A stretch of 64,000 bases of DNA, from positions 573,501 through 637,500 of the forward strand of contig CALZFC010000053.1 of assembly GCA_945643635.1 (NCBI GenBank), written 5' to 3'. Origin of the DNA: Allodiplogaster sudhausi. Lineage: Eukaryota; Nematoda; Chromadorea; Rhabditida; Diplogasteridae. The notes below the pieces were generated by a model. It did not search any database. It was not told the DNA's origin and saw only the letters and a list, made by a program, of their open reading frames with translations. The translations under genes were made by a program, and so were the position numbers. Positions 1-11,300 of the stretch are shown here, in pieces (positions within the stretch are counted from its first letter, which is position 1; every line of letters starts with the position of its first letter).

Positions 1-67
1 CGCAGCGGCAACGGAGGACAGCGTCACCAGCGCCCAGGAAGCTTCTGGTGAGCTCGCGAAGACTTAA
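1..67 (+). CDS. Partial last coding exon of helical-repeat protein (copy A)
   Basis: The frame reads ...ATEDSVTSAQEASGELAKT followed by TAA at 65-67. The same exon ends the complete gene at 13307-13309, so this is the 3' end of a second copy whose body lies left of the window. The exon also carries an internal donor-like GTGAGC at 48 that could splice in phase to the F-box exon at 235, so the stop might be used only when that intron is retained. No function can be assigned from this fragment. Confidence 0.6.
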   Translation, partial: AAATEDSVTSAQEASGELAKT

Positions 68-72
68 CAAAA

Positions 73-100
73 AAGCTCCTCAATGTGTATTGAGGAGCTT
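73..100 (+). other. Perfect 12-bp stem, 4-nt loop hairpin after stop codon (copy A)
   Basis: AAGCTCCTCAAT, loop GTGT, ATTGAGGAGCTT. The stem has no mismatch and starts five bases after the TAA of the preceding exon. The identical structure is at 13315-13342 in copy B. It could act in 3'-end formation or mRNA stability of the helical-repeat gene; role inferred only from position. Confidence 0.7.
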
Positions 101-234
101 ATTTCTTTTGGGATCATTCTTCGTGACTCGACTAATAATACCCTTTTTGGATCTTCAAATTATTTTTCTTTACAAACATTTTATTTGTTTACATTTTTGT
201 CACCCGTGACTACACAATAAAAATGTTTCCTCAG

Positions 235-1498
235 ACTCGCCCTTGCTGGCCGCGGCTTCCTCGCCTCGCGCGCCCGCCTCGTCCTCGCCTCGCCCGCCCG
301 CCTCCCCCAATGGTCTCTTCTCTCTGCCGGTGCTGGTTCTCTCTCTCATCACGTCATTCCTTTCCCTCTCTGACCTCTCTTCACTTGCGCTATCTTGCCG
401 CGCTGCTTATGAGGTTATCCAATTATGATTTCACCGCACAACCTGATTTGGCTAAAAATTTTCACTGAAATCTTAGTACCCTTTTATGTCTTTTTTTAAA
501 TGAATCTGGCAGAAATTATTTAAAATTGGTAATGCAAATAAAAACTAAATTTTTTTTATTAAAAAAAATATATTTATTTTCAAAAAGCTTGCAGTCGGTA
601 ATCGGTCAGCTCCGCTCGATTTCCTTGCTCTCTCTCCCCGTGCTTCGCCACCTCCTTCCCTCCGTCCCCCGCACTGCCCACACTCTCCGGAGTGTGCAAG
701 CGGCCTGGTCCATGGTGCAGCAGCTCTTGAGTCCCGCCGCGATCCGTCACGTCGATTTCGGCAGCATCGACACCTTTCATGGCGGCCAACTTCAGAAGCT
801 TTTCGCGGTCAGCAATTTTGTCTTCTTTTTCTTTTCAAGCGAGTAGTGGAAAGATTGGGACAATTATTATTGTTATTATTTAATAATCGTTCTATGTGAA
901 AATTAAATTTGATTTAGTTTTAGTGTTGTCATCAATAAAGAGCTAATATAATATTTCATTTACCATTCATTTTTGCTCATTTAAAGTCAATTGATGGCGT
1001 TTTTCGTTGAGGAGCCATTCACGTCCGTGGAGACGCTCTCGCTGAAGGGAGTCGTCATCACGCAGGACACGTGGGCGACTCTCGGAGCAATCTTCCCGAA
1101 TGTCCGTCGGGTCTCCGTCTCTCCCCACCTCGTGCACGGACTGTCAGTTCTTAAGAATTAATCATGTTGTAATCATACTATCATAACTAATAGTAGTTTT
1201 TGAATTAATAGATAATAGAGATATAAGTAAGCTATATTGAATGTTAGATAGCTGGTTCAATTGAAGTGAAGGACTCAAATAGTTATTCTTCCATATGAAC
1301 ATTCTCTCCTTTGTTCATTCAACCACAAGCGAATAAATACATAAATTACTCTGAAGAGAAAGCACCGGCCATCTGCTGACGACGGAGGATTTGAAGCAGA
1401 AGGGTCAGCGAGTGCAGGGGAAGGAGTTCGACTGCCTTCTCCTCACTCTCATCGCCACTTTCCCACAGCTCGAGATCAGCGAGCTCGCGTTGTCTTAA
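235..1498 (+). CDS. F-box / leucine-rich-like protein, copy A (open frame, 5' end uncertain)
   Basis: Four exons fit one frame: 235-413, 595-807, 1012-1142 and 1363-1498 (TAA). The first encodes an Ala/Pro/Ser-rich linker and then an F-box core, LPVLVLSLITSFLSLSDLSS followed by LALSCRAAYE, matching the family pattern LPxxvlxxIxxxLxxxDLxxLxxxcr. Later exons give short Leu-spaced segments (VETLSLKGVVITQ, TLGAIFPNVRRVSVS, LLLTLIATFPQLEISELALS) like nematode F-box-associated repeats. F-box proteins act as substrate adaptors of SCF ubiquitin ligases through SKP1. No in-frame ATG precedes the F-box, so either an unseen 5' exon exists or the upstream exon at 1-47 is spliced in; its phase (one base, G) joins the acceptor at 234 in frame. 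Donors are GTTATC and GTCAGC/T types. Copy B of this gene is frameshifted. Confidence 0.55.
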
Positions 1499-2232
1499 TA
1501 TGAGGTGCTTAATAATAACGTCTTTTTCTGCTACTTTTTCGGCTCTACTCTGAAAGAAGGGACCGAAAAATGAAATAAACGCCTCTTTCAACTGCGAGAT
1601 TAAAATGTGACGGGAAAGATCTTGACAATGTCCGAGGTTCATCCTTATCACTGCCGTAAAAAAATTTGATGTTCTTTCATTATTATTGTGAGTCCGAGGC
1701 TAACAAAACACTTGTATTTCTTATTTTTGCTTTGTTTTTTTTCTGGCTGCAAAAGGTTGTCGCAATTTGTGTTGCTTTCCTTGTCTAACGCACACTTTAC
1801 CCTTCTCTCTCTCTATCTCTCTCTCTCTCTCACTCTCTTTCTCCTTCTTTGTTCTCATTCATAATATATCACTTGATTCAAAACCGTAAAAGAACAACAT
1901 CAGTAAAGAGGCTTATGGTTAGAGCAAAGTCAACGGCGAGTGTGAAATGTCTGATTGTGAAGCCCCGCCTGTGCATTCCATGCAGACATCAACGGGCTGA
2001 TGAGCTTTACGGCTATAAGAATAAGGCTAAATTGCTTTCAAACTTTAATATCTGACAATTCGTACCTTCTCACGTTTTTCTGTAAATGCTCATTGTTTTT
2101 TCGAAGACTTTTCGCAATCATCATTAATTAAAGATGACCAGAATTTTCTCCATACTTTTTTCTAGATGATCATTCCCGTGCTCTCTCTCAACGTCACAGC
2201 ACCGGTCGCCGGGTGGCCTCTCTTCATCTACA

Positions 2233-2311
2233 GTAAGTTTTATTTTGGTCCGAAATTAGAGGGAAATTCAAAAATTAATTAATTAATTTTTGAATTTCTC
2301 TCCAATTTCCG
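2233..2311 (+). other. Palindromic intron with no AG at its apparent 3' end
   Basis: The donor is a good GTAAGT. The intron is then almost wholly an inverted repeat: CCGAAATTAGAGGGAAATTC...TTAATT pairs with AATTAA...GAATTTCTCTCCAATTTCCGG. The next exon must be open from GTCTCTATATC (2312) to encode a full first membrane helix, yet no AG precedes it. A canonical AG exists only at 2358-2359 (cgaag), which also keeps frame but deletes about 15 residues of the helix. The same intron recurs at 17309-17387 and at 16019-16096. Confidence 0.55.
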
Positions 2312-3910
2312 GTCTCTATATCCCGCCCCTTTGGCTGTTGTACGTGGCCGAAGTCGCCGTGGTTCTCTCTCCACGGAACGCGCACCTCTTCCGCTCTTCC
2401 TACTATCGCCTCTTTGTACTCGGAGCTGCCATTGTCAGTGCCTAATATTATGGATTAAATTATTGATTGATAGCAAATTATTGATTCTTTCTAAAAAAAA
2501 ACATGTATAAAAAATATGTTTATATTTACATTAATTATTATTAAACACAATAATATATAGATATATAAATATATGTACATATATAGGACATGCTAGCGCT
2601 CATCGTCACAACATTCTCCGTGCGCCTACCAATTTATCCAGCAATAAATCAGCCATTTCGTGAAGCTCCACCCTCACTGCTCACGTCGATTCTCTATGTG
2701 TGAGAGTGGAGAGAACGAGACTGACATGAGCAAAAGAAAGAGAGAGAGAGAGTGAGAGAGAGAGGGAGACAGAGTGAGAGAGAGAGAACCAAATAGACAT
2801 AGACAAAGAAATTTAGAGAGAAATAGTGTGACTATAATAGAAAAGAGAGCGAAAAGCTGAATCGCTACTGACCAAGTGCAACATGCTATTATTATTACAG
2901 ACTGGCACAGCACCTGCCTGCAGCGCAGGCGTGCCACGCGGCTCTCGTGGCCGCCAATCGCCTCGGCGCCATCGTGTACGTCAGCAAACCCGACCAGGCT
3001 AGGATGCGAAATTACAGTTTGTTATTTTTTTGTAAATTTAAAAATAGGTTTCTGTCAACATTCAATCATTAACATGGAAATGTCTGACCTCATTTTCGTT
3101 TGCGCTGCAGTGTTTCATGCAATAAATATATCAGCAATTCTTATCTGTGTTAGTTCTTATTTGGTTGGGGAACAGGCGCGAATTTAAATAGTATTTTGGA
3201 TGAATTGTAGAAAAGGCGCCTGTCCCTGTTCTTCGTGGCCGTCGTGCTTCTGCTTCCGTTCCTCACCGTCTTCTATCTCCTCGATGTCTCCTCCTTCTTC
3301 GTCTGCTTTCTTCTCCGAACGGGTGACGTCACTTGTACGATGGCATACGACATCGCCAGTCGGCCCGGGGTCATTTATTATTGATAGAATTCAAAAAATA
3401 ACATGTTTCTTTATTTATTGTAAATGAAAGATTATTATTATTTCAATGTGACAACACAAATGTATGAAAAATGTTGTTTATGTTGTGAATATGTAAGTAC
3501 CACTACCGAGAAGCAAAAAAACTGGTTTTTTCTTTATTACTGAAATATTTACAAGTCTGACGGCGTTTTCATAAAAAAAAAATTAATTGACATCACTAAA
3601 ATGTTCGTATTTAGCAAATGTGCTGCTCATTTTACTCGGAAACATCTATTTTCCCGCACAAGTCATGTTGCTCTATAGCAACAACGTCGCGCATGCTTTG
3701 TCTTGTGATAATCCTTTCTTTTTTAAACCTATCTTTTGGCATGGACGTGTACTTATACTATATCTGACCAAGTCACAAAAACAAACGAAACATCGTTTAT
3801 GTGCATACATAGATGCTGTTCTCTCGGATGCTAATATTTCTCACAATGAGTTTTCTACTTTGGACTTTGACAATTGGCCAAATTGAACTGTTTTCCCACA
3901 AGTCCTGAGA

Positions 3911-4240
3911 GAGAGAGAGAGAGAGAGAGAGTGATAGAGATAGAGGATGAGAGAGTGAGAGAGAGTTAGATAGTGAGAGAGTGCAGAGATAAATGTTAAC
4001 AAACTTTTTCTCTTTTACCAGATAAATGGTGGTCTGATCAGCGCCATCTTCTACTTTGTCGTCTCGACTACGGCGCTCGTGCTGTATGTGACGGCGGCTA
4101 TTCTTCTCAGTCGAAAGGGCGGGTCGAGAGGTGAGAGAGACAGAGAGAGACTGAGAGAGAAAGAGAGAGAGAAAGATAGAAACAGAGAGGGAGAGAGTGA
4201 CTTAGGGAGCGAGAGAGAGAGAGAGAGATTTAAAATTTAA
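3911..4240. repeat. GA microsatellite tracts in receptor introns (copy A)
   Basis: Runs of GAGAGA occur at about 3907-3970 and 4131-4230 within the two introns around exon 6 of the receptor. Copy B holds the same tracts with small length differences. They are open in frames that spell Arg-Glu repeats and are not coding. Confidence 0.85.
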
Positions 4241-5391
4241 AGAAAGAATGAAGATTTCTTATTTTCAGATGAGAATTCATCTTATTGTTAGGTCAAAAAG
4301 GCTCTTTTTGTAAGGCAGTTTGTTGCCAAGAAAATATGAGGCAATAACACATTTCTTAAATTTTGACTTATTCAAAATGTCACTAGCATCATCAATCATC
4401 AATAAGTTTTTTTAGGAAACCGATCAACCTAAAGACGCCTAGCATTGCTTGGCTTTGCGACGTTTCTTGCCGGCTTGCCGCTTACTTTGGTTCAGGTACA
4501 ATCGAGGAAAATTATTGACCAATTCTAATGCAAATAATTGACCAAACTCAAAACCTACCGTAGTCACTCAAACTCAAGATCTTCTGTCCGGGACCAAAGC
4601 CCATTTTAAAGGTGGCGTTCGCCCTCTCGACGGACCAGCTGCTCTGGCTGTTCGTGTTGTACCAGCTGCCCTGGTCTGCCGATCTCAAGTCTCTCTCGAC
4701 GCCAGTCTTCGCGCTGTGGCTGAACTCATCGCTACGACGGCTTCTGCTTCCGCATGGGATGGTGGGGCCAGCCGGAAAGGTAGCCAATTGGTTGTTTGCC
4801 AGCAGATGGGATCGGCGAGTCTAGAGTTCGAATTTTTTTTTTTCAGCGGTCGGTAAGTCAGCCTCCCGTCATACTCGGCGCCACCGTAAGTGCTAACTTG
4901 ACACGAACACGGAATCAAATCTCCGTCTACTGATCACCATCGGTTCTTATTTCACAGGGTCACGCTATCTCATTTCATTTTCATTGCTTTCTCTCTCTCT
5001 CTCTCTCTCTCTTGATAACTAAAATTCCCCCGTTAATGGAATACTGTAAGCAGAATTCCATTTCATTGTTTGAAAGATAAAATATTTGTTTCTAAATTAG
5101 GTATCCACTGGCCGAATGCGAAGCGAAGCTGGTCTGTCTTATATTTTTATTGTAGACTTTTCGTGGTTTTTTTCTGCCCGTTAACACCACTCCCCAGAAT
5201 CAGAAACAAGGGCATCAAGGTGTAACAAAATAAAAAGAACTTTTGATAAAACATCTTTATTTGTAAAGATGGGGTGACAAATCGATTACGGATGTTGAGT
5301 CGCTGAGGGGTAGGGAGAATCCCGGAAAGTCACTGAAAAAAAAACAAATTATTAAATGTACATCTTTGATTGTAAAGCAATTGCGAAAAGC

Positions 5392-5577
5392 TTATCTTAA
5401 TCTGGTATTTATCATCAGCTCCATCTCCCTCACGATCTCGTCAAGGCGACGCATTTCATTCGGAGTGCCGCAGAAGTAGCCGGCCGGGCCGCTCCTCAAA
5501 TGCTCCTCAAAACTTGAAAGAGAACTCAAATTGAGCCCGACGGTCTCGTTAAATTTTCGTCCCCCATCTGCATCCAA
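5392..5577 (-). pseudogene. Deleted remnant of the minus-strand Cys-rich gene (copy A)
   Basis: The minus strand encodes NEMRRLDEIVREMELMINTR and then a stop. This matches PPEMRRLDEIVREMEALEAL in the cytoplasmic tail encoded at about 21130-21230 in copy B. Flanking non-coding DNA (5230-5400 versus 20850-21020) also matches. A further segment, CTCCTCAAAACTTG followed by AAAGAGAAC at 5510-5528, matches 21670-21692 in copy B, so some 450 bases between these points, including the membrane-helix exon, have been deleted here. Upstream exons are absent. Confidence 0.7.
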
Positions 5578-5704
5578 TTGACCTCACTTTTGATTCATTA
5601 ATTGTTTTTATTTCCTTAATTTATTATAAATCGCTTTTTATAACACAACGTCTATGTATATATTTTATATATAAAAAACACGAAAATTATGCATGTCTAA
5701 CATT

Positions 5705-8017
5705 CTCTGTAAATGAAAATTAGCTAACTGGTAGGATTGTTGGCACAAGAAGGCTAACTGACAGGAGTTTGCCCGAAAGAAGGCTAACTGAAAAGATTAC
5801 GCACACCGGAAAGGTAAGATTTCCATTTAGCCGAGCGCTTCTTGATCTAGAAGCAGTGAGGGAATTAAAGCGGTTGCGCATTTTTTTTTCTATGCATAGT
5901 TGGTAACTTTATTCTACTTGAGCTATGCGGTATTCTCTGATATCTCAACTGTTTAAAAGGTATATCCTTGCCATGCAAGGCATGCGTGTTGAATATGCGT
6001 GAACACAGTCCTGCTTACTTTTATCAGAAATATCTTTTTTTCACTAGAATATTCTACAATTTCTTTCTTCTCCGTTCTTTTTTTTTTACCAGCAAGTGCA
6101 TTTTGTTTCTTGCTTTAAGAAGGGCTTAATTAAACGCATTTAATTGAACTATCATCGCGAAGAGAGTGTTGCTGCGCGCCGGTAGTGCGCGGTGCTCACG
6201 CCCTCTTTCCGCGTCCGAGACTTCGCCGTCAAGGAATAAGCCGCCGAAGCGGGGTTCGTGCTGGGGGTTGAAGGTGTAAGTAGAAGATATATGAGGAATT
6301 TTTCTCAATTGTGGGATCGTGACAAGTGGATCTCGCGTGTCTTCCGTGCTCTTCTACGGCAGCATTCTTATCAGCCAAGGCCTGAATTCGGTATGTGCTT
6401 GTTGAAAATGTTTTAGCTAATTTTGGTTTTCTTTTTTTTCCTAATAAAGAAGAGAATACTCAACACAAGGTACAGTATTCTTGCCTTGTGTACTGTATTC
6501 TAAACGAACAACTGATTTTTGGCTATGCTAAGTGCAAATTTACAATTTCATTTTTTTTAGAAAGCCGAGGCTGCCTTCGCAAAGGAGCAAGGCGAGGGAG
6601 CGCAGTAGGACGAGATCTGCAAGCAGTGCGAAGAGAAGACAGTCAAGGTCAGCTTTGGGTAGCTCATCTTTTTAAAAATGCACATTTATAGCACCCTTTC
6701 TTCCCTCCTCATTCTGCTCCTCTCTTCCTCTCTGTTCCGCTCCTTCCTTCCCTCTCCTTTGACTATCTTCTGACTGATTGCTTTGTTGAGAGTGGCCAAG
6801 CCGGATGGAGAAGTAGGCTGCGCCCACTACTAGAGCTTCCCTCTAGATGCAGGCTGGCCAGCTCTACCGTCTCTTCGCTTACCAGCACTCCACCAATCCG
6901 CAGGACTACGGACTGTTAGTTTAACTCCTTCGTTTTACTCTTATGACCAACTCTTTTGTAGCCTGAACACCTCCATTTTTGTGAATACTAAGTTATGCCC
7001 GAAACGTGGAAGAATTTTATAGGAATTGTGTAAAAAGTAAATGCTAGGGCTATTTTTAAATTCCTCTATTTTTTCGGTATTTTTCTCATTTCGAATAAGT
7101 GGATTCAGCGATGAAGTTGTAGTGAGAGATGAGCTTGCAGATACGTGCTGGCGGATGGCTTCGAGATGGCCCTCCCCTCTTCGCAGTCCATCCACGAAGC
7201 AGACAGCAAGTCGCCCTTCCTCTTCGCATGAAGGAAACACGAAGCTCGCATCGCTTCCTCGCGAATGACAAGAGAATGGTCTTGGCGAACTTTTTCGCCA
7301 TCTGTTTCATCATTTCTGTTGGACTCGAATCTTGATTCCTTCCTTCATTATGCCTTATTTTAGATGGAAATACCTGTTATTTCTTTGGTAGAAGCAAATC
7401 TTGCGGGTTTTAACTAGTTCTTGTGCAACAATATGACTTTATTATATGATATTCCTTGTAACTTGGTTGGCAGTAAATAGCTCAGTTTAGTCTGTATTAT
7501 AAGAGTTGCTGTTTCATTACAGTGCTGGTGAGATGTACTTGCGTTGCTATTGCTGCTTTCCCTGGGGAAGCTGCTATAACTTGCTCCACGTTCAATTTGT
7601 ACTCTAGAAAACACTGATTTTTCCTTTTGTGCTTTTGTTTATTCTTCCCCTTTTCTTCTTTTCCCTTTATAAGCCTAATTTCCCTGTACACTTTTGTTTA
7701 GACGCGTCCCTTAGCTTTTCATTCACTGTTAGATAACATTCTTGTTACAAATAGCTGTTCTTGCTGTAGGTGAATGTCCAAAAAGAAAATGCTGGGTATA
7801 AAGTGTGTTTCAGCATCGTGCATAATACAGAGTGAGGTTTACAAATTGAGTGCAGAATAATAAGAAGATGAATGGTCACATTTACAAATAATGCCTGGTG
7901 CAGGTAACGAAACAATCCTGCCAGTTAGCCTTCCTGCGCACTTTTGGAAGGCTAATCGACAGGCGTGCTGACAGGCCTTCCAAAATCCTGTCAGTTAGCT
8001 AATTTTCATTTACAGAG
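5705..8017. mobile_element. TIR DNA transposon, apparently non-autonomous
   Basis: The ends are inverted copies: CTCTGTAAATGAAAATTAGC plus TAACTG at 5705-5730, and the reverse complement at 7992-8017. Subterminal copies of GGCTAACTG lie at 5751-5760 and 5781-5790, with GTTAGCC at 7924-7930. The 2.3 kb element lies between the end of copy A and the helical-repeat gene. I could not find a clean target-site duplication and found no transposase motif. GC-rich exon-like pieces sit inside (separate entry). Superfamily uncertain; the long internal sequence and subterminal repeats would fit a MULE-like or hAT-like deletion derivative. Confidence 0.6.
6300..7228 (+). pseudogene. Exon-like gene fragments inside the TIR element
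   Basis: GC-rich blocks bounded by plausible splice sites read VSSVLFYGSILISQGLNS (about 6316-6390), KAEAAFAKEQGEGAQ then a TAG (6561-6608), DEICKQCEEKTVK (6609-6647), VAKPDGEVGCAHY then a TAG (6793-6834), AGQLYRLFAYQHSTNPQDYG (6850-6915) and YVLADGFEMALPSSQSIHEA followed by DSKSPFLFA and a stop (about 7141-7228). The two in-frame TAG codons and the location within the TIRs suggest a captured and decayed host gene. I do not recognise the family. Confidence 0.3.
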
Positions 8018-8303
8018 TTACTCTGGATATTCGATGAAAGGGCCAAAAGTGTTCAGGGAGGCAGGAGGCAGGCGATTTCTGTGAAGATGAAGCCGATGGA
8101 GAAGAGATTGCATGTTTAAGAGGAAAAAACATGCAAGAAATGGAGAGATCCACGCAAATAAGCTGAGCTCTTCTTTTGTTTTTATTTTCTCTGCTAAAGA
8201 GCATTCGCATAAGTGCGGAGAACTAATGTACTTACCATCAAATAAAGAGGAAAGCAGATTGTCCCAGGGCATTCGTTGCCATTTCAACCTACTCCCTTCA
8301 TCG

Positions 8304-11300
8304 ATGGCGGACGATTCCGCTGTTTCGCCTGAACTCCAGAGGTCCTGCCAGCTTTTCTATTGATTCCCATGGCCTTTTTAATGCTGAAGATATGCGTATA
8401 GCGTAATGTAAGGCATATTTAAACTTCCTATCACGACATGAAAAATAAAGTGCTGTAATACGGAGTAAAGGATTTTTTTGATACTATGTTTAATTTAAAT
8501 CAATTTTGTTTAGAAGAAAGGATATATTCAACCTATTGAATAAAATTTTATTTATTCAGCTTCTACTACAGAGTAGTCAAGAACTACGCATCTGGGCTAA
8601 GGTTCAGTGATAGCCTATCGCTCGTTTACGAAACTAACAAAAAGTCTTCCCAACTAATTCAGTTCTTAAAGTACTACTATATTTCACATTCTCTAATTCT
8701 TCGCCTTGAGCTGTCTCAACAGCTCGACGGCCGAGTTGACGGCACTCGCACACTTCAATCGCCTAGTCGTTGGACGGTCTCTTCCGCGTCACTTCAACGA
8801 ATTCACTTTGGTGCGGCCGGTCGTCTTATGATTCCCCTTCCCTTTTTCAACTGATCAATTCACTCGTTCGCTTAATTTTAATATGCAAATAAGCTTGAGA
8901 TTAGGGCAGTGCAACATCATTATGCTCAACCGCATCATAATAACGCAATTAGAATTTTTTTCATAGAATTCACACCTGCGCATGCAAATTGAGATAATAG
9001 CATAAAAAAAATCTCATTTATACACCCAAACAAGGATGTAAAGTAGAGCGAAACATTTGACCTCTGCAGAGTAATGTTTTTGAAATGCTATGAAGCATCT
9101 CATATAGGCGATCGCCTTCCTTCGAGCGGCCGCTGAGAAGTCGCAGCTGGCGTCGACCCTCGATGCGCTCTTTATCTTGCTCCAAACAGACCACCACAAC
9201 GACATCCACAACCGCACAGTGAGAGAAAATAACCAAGTTTTAATGGTCAAAATTGCTTTTAAACTATATTAAAAATATAAAAAGTAATGGATTTTCAAAC
9301 TTGAATTAAATTAACGCCAGTTCAGCAAGATTTCTGGCCGCTGCTCGCGCGCCTCTTCGAGGCATCCGACGGAGAGAACGACTACTTACTCGTGGATCGA
9401 CTCTGCCCTGTGGGCGTGCAGCAAGGAAGGGACCACGCAATCGTGTTTCCAAGGAGGGACTGCAGCGAGTGCACAACACAGATTGTCAGATGGAACAGAA
9501 TGGGGAGGGGTCGGCGGAGGGAAACAAGAGATTGAGGACGGAAGCATATCTGGGAATGAGGATGAATAAATAACGAATATTGATAAAAAAAAATTATTCA
9601 ATACATAGTGAATAAATAAAAAATACATAAACAGATAATTATCTCCATTAAAAGGAAAATTGAAAAAAAAAAATATATATATATATGTCTGTTTTCAGCA
9701 TCGCCTGCTGCCCTCGATCCGTACTTCTCTGCTCCGCAGCTTCTCGAAAATGGTCGAGTCGCCCTTCCAGCAAACTGATGATCTCGAAGCGTCACTCGAG
9801 CTGCTCACTGCTCACATTCACATCTTCGGAGACGGCGAAGAAGCCAAGGTTGTCAATGAAACGGGAAGCTTGGATTTCCTGGGGGTGAAGGAAATTGGAA
9901 GGGCTGTGGTCACTCTTCTCTTCCAGTTGGAGTTGGCACAAGCCCTCTGGCTCGCCAGTCGGCCATTCTTCGACAAGGTCAACTTGGACAGCGCCAAAGT
10001 GATGGGAGCGTTCATCGGATTTGCCACCAAACATGTTCGTTTACTGGTCTCTCACTCAATCTCTCTATTGCTCTCGCCTCGCTTTCATTCTATTACTACT
10101 TCTAGAATGACTTCTCCAAATGTTTCGCCAAGTCGTTGCTCTCTGACCAGCAGGCGAGAATCTTCATTGTGAATGCGATCCAAGACAAGAATGACTGCAC
10201 CACCGGGTTTTTTTGTTGAAATACTTTTTCGCTTCCTCGCTACCCCTTCTCTCTTTGTCCTCATCTCATTGAGATCCATGGATATTAGGTAAAAGGGAGA
10301 GGATGAGAGTGACCGGGATGGATGAACATGTTGAAGAACACAGCCTTATATTGCAGAAGCATCGTTCGTCCTCTTTTCTACCTGCTGGAAGACTTCTTCA
10401 TCGATTCTGGCACCGACTTCTTCATCGAGTACGGATTCCCCCACCTACTCATCGACGCCTGCAGCAAGCGACTCCTGGAGGGCCGTCTCCATTATCCTGG
10501 GATCCATGTAAACGTCTCCTACTTCTACCGTAGAACCGCCCACTCATACCTTAGCTCCGCCCATTCCTGCCATATAAGAATTACAACTGTAGCCCTACCA
10601 TAGTCATTCCCATTTATACCTAAGCTCATACACCACAGGACCACAATTGATCCTGCGAAACCATGCTCAGCATCTGCTCTTGTATTGTCGAGAAGTTCGC
10701 CAGGACGGATTCTCTAGGCACATTCGTCAAGGTTCTACAGCATATATGTATATAAATATACTATATATATATATATATTATAAATATACAATATGCATAT
10801 CCATGGAGCTACTCTTTCCTAATACTGGCGCGCATTCTAACGCTCAATGACCGAGTAGGAGGAAGTTTTGCCTCGCCTCAACGACGCGACCATCCACCGC
10901 TTCGAGCGAATGGCCAAACTGCCATATTGTTTGGACAGAGACGTCCAGGCGGCACTCTCCCTCATCCACTGTCACTTCAGCGGCAACTCACAAGACGATA
11001 ATTACGAGAAGGTAAGCGGTGCACAGACAAACTAATTTAAACAGAGTAATTCATTAATTAAATAAAAATGCGCAACTAGTTTGCATGAGCTTAAAACAGT
11101 AATAATTGAGCTGAATATGAACAGGTCGCTATCGCTGTCCGCAGCGGCGTCCACGACTGCATCGAATCGACCGCGCCACATGACAAGCATCTCCTGACCC
11201 TCGTATCGATCATCAAATGTGCTGCACGGCTCGCCGAATATGGGGTACTTTTTCAACCCGCAGAACCGAAAGAGATGAGCATAACAGTGGCATAGGCGTG

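Larger units (their letters stand above)
2166..4824 (+). pseudogene. 7TM chemoreceptor (SRG-like), copy A, with premature stop
   Basis: Eight exons: 2166-2232, 2312-2433, 2587-2699, 2901-2997, 3211-3369, 4022-4130, 4416-4495, 4612-4824. Phases close exactly over 960 bases. Hydrophobic stretches spaced as in nematode serpentine receptors are visible, with hallmarks such as ALVAANRLGAIVYVSKP after TM3 and LYQLPWSADLKSLSTPVFAL near TM7. In exon 7 the codon after acceptor-proximal NRST is TAA at 4430-4432, where copy B has GAA (19490-19492): one G-to-T change relative to copy B. This would remove TM6, TM7 and the tail. All other exons remain open and almost identical to copy B, so the loss looks recent. 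Could also be a sequencing or collapsed-allele error. Confidence 0.75.
1..5590. repeat. Segmental duplication, copy A
   Basis: This stretch matches 13245-21700 nearly base for base over long runs. The offset is about 13,245-13,255 for the first 1.6 kb and exactly 15,076 from about 2.1 to 3.8 kb; the jump is explained by extra DNA in copy B at 14851-16693. It contains the last exon of the helical-repeat gene, the F-box gene, the receptor and a shrunken remnant of the minus-strand Cys-rich gene. Similarity is close to perfect between 2166 and 3890 and falls off after 4.2 kb. The left edge lies outside the window. Confidence 0.95.

Noticed and set aside
223..468. Plus-strand ORF starting MFPQTRPCWPRLPRL as the F-box gene start (also 13479)
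   Set aside because: Its frame misses the F-box; the correct frame is entered through the TTTCCTCAG acceptor at 226-234. The ATG is within that intron end.
1346..1651. Minus-strand 101-codon ORF
   Set aside because: Shadow of the plus-strand F-box last exon; the plus frame has better splice sites and Leu-repeat pattern.
2997..3210. Receptor intron 4 with donor GTCAGC at 2980 as the main model
   Set aside because: It keeps frame and is canonical, but removes VSKPDQ between the NR motif and TM4, making the loop shorter than in related receptors; kept as an alternative only.
5705..8017. Assigning the TIR element to the same MULE family as 25098-30568
   Set aside because: Terminal and subterminal sequences differ (CTCTGTAAATG and GGCTAACTG versus GGGACCATG and TTGAGCAAC) and no 8-10 bp target duplication was found.
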